Assembly: GCF_014650655.1 (NCBI RefSeq)
Contig: NZ_BMVJ01000009.1
Span: 188,258-233,294 of the forward strand
DNA from: Streptomyces anandii JCM 4720
GTDB lineage: Bacteria > Actinomycetota > Actinomycetes > Streptomycetales > Streptomycetaceae
DNA length: 45,037 nt
Direction of reading: 5' to 3'
Shown piece by piece: positions 41,275-45,037 of this stretch. Position numbers and translations under genes: made by a program. How positions within the stretch are numbered: position 1 is the stretch's first letter; every line of letters begins with the position of its first letter. The notes under the pieces were generated by a model. That model had not been told where the DNA came from, searched no databases, and saw nothing but the letters and a program-made list of their open reading frames with translations.

Positions 41275-42761
41275 CGCTCGCGCAACCGGTACTTGAGCAC
41301 CTTGCGCAGCGTCTCGCCCCGCGGAAGGGCGTCCACCACCTCCAGCTGTTCCGGCAGCTTGTGCACGGACAGCCCTTGCGCGCGCAGGAACTCCGTCACG
41401 GCCGCGAGGGTCAGCTCCCCGGCCCCCGGCGGCTGTTCCACCACCGCGCACACCCGCTCCCCGCGCTCGGCGTCCGGCAGCCCGACGACCGCCACGTCGC
41501 CCACCGCGGGGTGCCGGTGCAGCAGGTCCTCGATCTCCCGGGCCGAGATGTTCTCCCCCTTGCGGATGATCACGTCCTTGCGGCGGCCGGTGAGCACCAG
41601 GTGTCCGGAGGGGGTCAGCCGCCCGAGGTCACCGGTGCGCAGGAACCCCTCCTCGTCGAAGGCCTCGGCCGTCTGCGCCGGGTCCAGGTAGCCCTGGCAC
41701 ACGGCCTCCCCGCGCAGCCGGACCTCCCCGTCGACGATCCGTATCTCCATCTCCCGCGGCGGCCGCCCCTCCGTGGCCGCCAGGTTCTCCGCGCTGTCGC
41801 CGGGCGAGCCCATGGTGATCATCGGCACCTCGGTCATGCCGTACCCGTGGGTGAGCTGCACGCCCATCTCCCGTACGACGGTGTGGTAGAGCTCCGGCGG
41901 TTTGGGCGCCCCGCCGCCCGCGAGCAGTCGCAGGCTCGGAATCACCTTCCGCCCCGGCCGCTTGCGCTGCTCGGCCAGGAACATCGAGTAGAACGCGGTC
42001 GAGCCCCCGGCCACCGTGACCCCGTGCCTGCGGTAGTCCTCCAGCGCGTCCGGCAGCGCGAAGTGCTCCGCCATCAGCGCCGGGAAGCCGTACAGCAGCA
42101 GCATCACCGTGTAGTCGGGGCCGGCGACATGGGCGTAGGGGAAGGCCATCGAGCCCACGTCGTCCGGTGTCAGGCGCAGCGCGTGCGCGAGGCAGGAGCC
42201 GGCCGCGATCAGTGAACGGTCGGTGTGCAGCACGCCCTTGGGCGCCGAGGTGGTGCCGGAGGTCCAGTAGATCCAGCGCACCGAGGCGCCCTCGGCGGGC
42301 GGTTCCGGCAGCACCGAGGGATCGCCGTCGGGCAGCGAGTCGTAGGCTTCGAAGACCCCCCTGGCGCCGAGCCGCCGGGCCATCGCGGTGTGGTCGAATC
42401 CCCGCCAGGTGCCCGGCACCGCGAAGTACTCCGCCTTCGACTCGCGCAGCGCGAAGCCGGCCTCGCGCTCGCGGTAGTAGGGGATCAGCGGGGTCTGCAC
42501 GGCGCCGAGGCGGGCCAGCGCGAAGGACAGCAGGGCGGTCTCGATCCGGGTGGGCAGCTGCCAGGCGACGACCGTGCCGGGGCGCACGCCCATGCCGTAC
42601 AGACCCGCCGCCACCCGCTCGGCCCGCTCGCGCAGATCGCCGAAGGTCAGGGCGCGCTCGTCCTGCAGCAGCACGGGCCGGTCCGGGGTCAGCGCGGCCC
42701 GCCGGACCACCAGCTCCCACAGCGTGCGGGACCCGCTCAGTTCGTGCGCCGTCGCGTCCAT
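41253..42761 (-). CDS. Acyl-CoA synthetase (AMP-forming)
   Basis: A 502-residue adenylate-forming ligase. It has the P-loop YWTSGTTSAPKGVLHT (about residue 166 on), GYGMTEVPMITMG, the hinge GFLRTGDLGRL, GRRKDVIIRKGENISAREIE, and the C-terminal lysine motif ETLRKVLKYRLRE. It is of the medium-chain/cyclohexanecarboxylate or FadD3-like class rather than acetyl-CoA synthetase; the substrate is unknown. An AAGGGGG ribosome site precedes the ATG at 42761. A 15-bp palindrome lies 14 bases upstream of the start, and its twin sits before the divergent amidohydrolase operon. The two units are therefore probably co-regulated and act on the same compound. Confidence 0.92.
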   Translation of the reverse strand: MDATAHELSGSRTLWELVVRRAALTPDRPVLLQDERALTFGDLRERAERVAAGLYGMGVRPGTVVAWQLPTRIETALLSFALARLGAVQTPLIPYYREREAGFALRESKAEYFAVPGTWRGFDHTAMARRLGARGVFEAYDSLPDGDPSVLPEPPAEGASVRWIYWTSGTTSAPKGVLHTDRSLIAAGSCLAHALRLTPDDVGSMAFPYAHVAGPDYTVMLLLYGFPALMAEHFALPDALEDYRRHGVTVAGGSTAFYSMFLAEQRKRPGRKVIPSLRLLAGGGAPKPPELYHTVVREMGVQLTHGYGMTEVPMITMGSPGDSAENLAATEGRPPREMEIRIVDGEVRLRGEAVCQGYLDPAQTAEAFDEEGFLRTGDLGRLTPSGHLVLTGRRKDVIIRKGENISAREIEDLLHRHPAVGDVAVVGLPDAERGERVCAVVEQPPGAGELTLAAVTEFLRAQGLSVHKLPEQLEVVDALPRGETLRKVLKYRLRERYSGTVK

Positions 42762-42774
42762 CCGGCCCCCTTGG

Positions 42775-42789
42775 CTGACGGTGCGTCAG
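42775..42789. promoter_or_regulatory. Palindromic operator, copy 1 (acyl-CoA synthetase side)
   Basis: CTGACGGTGCGTCAG has perfect 6-bp arms CTGACG/CGTCAG. It matches copy 2 at 42864-42878 in both arms. It is a TetR-type operator by length and symmetry. Confidence 0.7.
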
Positions 42790-42863
42790 ATAGTGCGGGA
42801 AGCGTAGGGCCCGGCGCCTTGTCGGTCCAGGGGTGCGGGGCTAGCCTTCTCGGCAAGCCGTAT

Positions 42864-42878
42864 CTGACGGCCCGTCAG
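42864..42878. promoter_or_regulatory. Palindromic operator, copy 2 (amidohydrolase side)
   Basis: CTGACGGCCCGTCAG has perfect 7-bp arms around one base. Its centre lies 89 bases from that of copy 1. It sits 89 bases before the amidohydrolase ATG, inside the expected promoter. Confidence 0.7.
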
Positions 42879-42900
42879 GTCACGGCGCAGGCAGGGATCA

Positions 42901-42953
42901 CAGATCACGCGTCACAGACCACGCGTCACAGATCACGCGTCACAGGACACGCC
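42901..42953 (+). repeat. 14-bp tandem repeats in the amidohydrolase leader
   Basis: Three full units, CAGATCACGCGTCA, CAGACCACGCGTCA and CAGATCACGCGTCA, are followed by a partial diverged unit and end 14 bases before the ATG. Each unit contains the palindrome ACGCGT. They lie downstream of operator copy 2, in the 5' untranslated part or promoter. Confidence 0.85.
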
Positions 42954-42967
42954 GGCGGAGGGGACCC

Positions 42968-44170
42968 ATGACGAGCGCGACCGAACTGCCCCGCATCATC
43001 AGCGTCGACGACCACGTGATCGAGCCCGCGCACCTCTTCGAGACCTGGCTGCCCGGGAAGTACCGCGACCGCGGCCCCAGGCCGCTCACCGCCGGCATCG
43101 GCGAGCTCGCCTACGTCGGCGGCCGCTACCGCATCACCATGGACCCCGAAGGGCCGCCCACCGACTGGTGGATCTACGAGGACCTCCAGTTCCCGTACAA
43201 GCGCAACATCGCCGCCGTCGGCTTCGACCGGGACGAGATGACCCTGGAGGGCATCACCCGTGCCGAGATGCGCCCCGGCTGCTGGGACCCGGCCGAGCGG
43301 CTGAAGGACATGGACCTCAACCACGTCGAGGCCAGCCTGTGCTTCCCGACCTTCCCGCGCTTCTGCGGCCAGACCTTCGCCGAGGCGCACGACAAGGAGG
43401 TCGCGCTCGCCTGCGTGCGTGCCTACAACGACTGGATGGTCGAGGAGTGGTGCGGCGACAGCGGCGGCCGGCTGATCCCGCTGTGCCTGATCCCGCTGTG
43501 GGACGTGGAGCTCGCGGTGGCCGAGATCCGGCGCAACGCGGCCCGCGGGGTGCGCGCGGTGACCTTCTCGGAGATCCCCACCCACCTGGGCCTGCCGTCC
43601 ATCCACTCCGGCCACTGGGACCCCTTCTTCGCGGCCTGCGAGGACACCGGCACGGTCGTCAACATGCACATCGGGTCCAGCTCCCAGATGCCGGCCGCCT
43701 CCCCCGACGCCCCGCCCGCGGTCCAGGCCTCGCTCAGCTTCAACAACGCGATGGCCTCGATGATGGACTTTCTCTTCAGCGGCGTCCTGGTGCGCTTCCC
43801 CCGGCTGAAACTCGCCTACTCCGAGGGCCAGATGGGCTGGATCCCGTACGCCCTGGAACGCGCCGACGACGTGTGGCGCGAGCACCGCGCCTGGGGCGGG
43901 GTCAGGGACCTGATCCCCGAACCGCCGTCCATGTACTACTACCGGCAGATCTTCTGCTGCTTCTTCCGGGACAAGCACGGAGTGGCGTCCCTGGACGCGG
44001 TCGGCCGTGACAACGCCACCTTCGAGACCGACTATCCGCACGTCGACTCCACCTTCCCGCACACCAAGGAGGTCGCCCTCGACCACGTGCGGGGCCTGGA
44101 CGCCGAGACCGTCCACAAACTCATGCGGGGCAACGCGATCCGCATGCTCGGACTGGACCTCGACCGGTAA
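42968..44170 (+). CDS. Amidohydrolase-2 family protein (COG2159 type)
   Basis: A 400-residue TIM-barrel metal-dependent hydrolase/decarboxylase. It has SVDDHVIEP (His16, where many members have HxH), VNMHIGSSSQMP (metal-ligand His on strand 5), LAYSEGQMGWIPYALERADD, and the C-terminal ETDYPHVDSTFP carrying the catalytic Asp. The family includes ACMSD-type decarboxylases and ring-product hydrolases. Actinobacteria often place it with acyl-CoA dehydrogenases in steroid or xenobiotic gene clusters. GGAGGGG precedes the ATG. It overlaps the next gene by one base (TAATG), so the two are an operon. Confidence 0.9.
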   Translation: MTSATELPRIISVDDHVIEPAHLFETWLPGKYRDRGPRPLTAGIGELAYVGGRYRITMDPEGPPTDWWIYEDLQFPYKRNIAAVGFDRDEMTLEGITRAEMRPGCWDPAERLKDMDLNHVEASLCFPTFPRFCGQTFAEAHDKEVALACVRAYNDWMVEEWCGDSGGRLIPLCLIPLWDVELAVAEIRRNAARGVRAVTFSEIPTHLGLPSIHSGHWDPFFAACEDTGTVVNMHIGSSSQMPAASPDAPPAVQASLSFNNAMASMMDFLFSGVLVRFPRLKLAYSEGQMGWIPYALERADDVWREHRAWGGVRDLIPEPPSMYYYRQIFCCFFRDKHGVASLDAVGRDNATFETDYPHVDSTFPHTKEVALDHVRGLDAETVHKLMRGNAIRMLGLDLDR

Positions 44171-45037
44171 TGGACCTGACGTACACCCCGCAGGAGGAGG
44201 ACTTCCGGGCACGGCTGCGGGAGTGGCTGGCCAAGGTGCTGCCCACCCTGCCGCCGAAGCCCTCCCCGGACGACTGGCCCGCGCGCCGGGCGTACGACCT
44301 CGGATGGCAGCGCGCTCTCTACGACGCCGGGTACGCCGGCGTGCACTGGGACGCCTCCCCGACCACGCGGCTGATCTTCTGGGAGGAGACCGAACGCGCG
44401 GGCGCCCCCTACGTGGGCGCGGGCTTCGTGGGACTGCTGCACGCCGGGCCCACCATCGCCGCCGAGGGCACGCCCGCCCAGCGCGAGCGCTGGCTGCCGC
44501 CCATCCTGCGCGGCGAGGAGGTCTGGTGCCAGGGCTTCAGCGAGCCCGAGGCCGGCTCCGACCTGGCCGCCCTGCGCACCCGCGCCCGCCGGGACGGCGA
44601 CGACTACGTGGTCAGCGGGACCAAGCTGTGGACCTCGCACGCCGAGGTCGCCGACTGGTGCGAACTGCTGGTGCGCACCGACCCCGCCGCCCCCCGCCAC
44701 CGGGGCATCACCTGGCTGGCCATGCCCATGGACGCGCCGGGCGTCACCGTACGGCCGCTGCGGACCCTCGCGGGATCCGCCGAGTTCGCCGAGATGTTCC
44801 TGGACGACGTGCGCGTGCCGGTGGCCAACCGGGTCGGGGCGGAGAACGACGGCTGGCGCGTGACGATGGTGACGCTGTCCTTCGAGCGCGGCACCGCCTT
44901 CGCCGGCGAGGTCGTCGCCTGCCGCCGGGTGCTGGGCGAACTGGCCCGCGAGGCCCGCGCCGACGGCCGCTGGGACGACCCGGCGCTGCGCCGGCGCCTC
45001 GGCAGGCTCAACGCCGAGTTCCGCGCGCTGTGGCGGC
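44170..45037 (+). CDS. Acyl-CoA dehydrogenase, cut by the right window edge
   Basis: The visible 289 residues are the N-terminal and middle domains of an acyl-CoA dehydrogenase (FadE17/FadE-like). They begin MDLTYTPQEEDFRARLREWL. LIFWEETERAGAPYVGAGFV, WCQGFSEPEAGSDLAALRTR and VSGTKLWTSHAEVADWC are the typical segments, and LAGSAEFAEMFLDDVRVPVA follows. The usual Gly-rich YGGRGA loop after AGVHW is missing (DASPTTR follows directly). The ATG overlaps the amidohydrolase stop by one base, so it is the second gene of the operon. The catalytic Glu region lies outside the window. Confidence 0.92.
   Translation, partial: MDLTYTPQEEDFRARLREWLAKVLPTLPPKPSPDDWPARRAYDLGWQRALYDAGYAGVHWDASPTTRLIFWEETERAGAPYVGAGFVGLLHAGPTIAAEGTPAQRERWLPPILRGEEVWCQGFSEPEAGSDLAALRTRARRDGDDYVVSGTKLWTSHAEVADWCELLVRTDPAAPRHRGITWLAMPMDAPGVTVRPLRTLAGSAEFAEMFLDDVRVPVANRVGAENDGWRVTMVTLSFERGTAFAGEVVACRRVLGELAREARADGRWDDPALRRRLGRLNAEFRALWR

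Noticed and set aside
42901..42953. CRISPR array or replication iterons
   Set aside because: No spacers, only three to four units, no cas or rep gene nearby; they are treated as a leader repeat.

Overview
The window is a piece of actinobacterial chromosome, almost certainly Streptomyces. GC is very high with G/C in nearly every third codon position, GTG starts are common, and neighbouring genes often overlap by four bases (ATGA/GTGA). The gene set (a DtxR repressor of DmdR1 type, an SCO4402-family protein, an actinobacterial-type serC, mycothiol-related DinB-like proteins, EF-hand and STAS proteins) matches a conserved region of Streptomyces core chromosome. No rRNA, tRNA, insertion sequence, prophage or CRISPR array was seen.

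Layout. 1-3.4 kb: an aldo/keto reductase cut by the window edge and preceded by a MerR-like operator, a Uma2 nuclease-fold protein, an SGNH hydrolase, and a secreted membrane-anchored propeller-like protein. 3.4-8.9 kb: serC with a strong terminator, a fused FAD/iron-sulfur oxidoreductase, and an EamA exporter. 9.0-19.2 kb: a tightly packed operon of seven catabolic genes (DinB-like protein, AtuA, acyl-CoA carboxylase beta and alpha, acyl-CoA dehydrogenase, acyl-CoA ligase, enoyl-CoA hydratase) closed by a TetR regulator. It starts from a promoter that overlaps a palindrome. The gene order suggests that a branched or isoprenoid-like acid is CoA-activated, dehydrogenated, carboxylated and hydrated.

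19.3-28 kb: a citrate synthase of the Glu-variant type, divergent pdxH, a SIS aminosugar-phosphate protein with a DasR-type site in its promoter, a frameshifted GNAT remnant, a PAS-PAS-GAF protein with no output domain, and a GNAT-Rid fusion. Next comes a long leader with a strong sigma-70 promoter in front of the iron repressor dmdR1, and then an alpha/beta hydrolase that has lost its nucleophilic serine.

28-41.3 kb: an ABC exporter pair, a prim-pol domain protein, an NsdA-like regulator, a Pro-rich one-pass membrane protein with repeated TQ motifs, a solute-binding lipoprotein, an SCO4402-family protein and purU. An ECF sigma factor follows, paired with an anti-sigma factor that carries a mycothiol-isomerase-like domain, then a STAS anti-sigma antagonist and a four-EF-hand protein. 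41.2-45.0 kb: an acyl-CoA synthetase facing an amidohydrolase/acyl-CoA dehydrogenase operon. The two divergent promoters share two copies of one 15-bp palindrome, and the operon leader holds a 14-bp tandem repeat.

The best candidates for undescribed biology are the AtuA/carboxylase operon, the structured leader before dmdR1, the thiol-linked sigma/anti-sigma pair, and the doubly operated divergent acyl-CoA locus. Start codons, operators and terminators were read by eye. Homology calls rest on recognised motifs and domain order, not on a database search.
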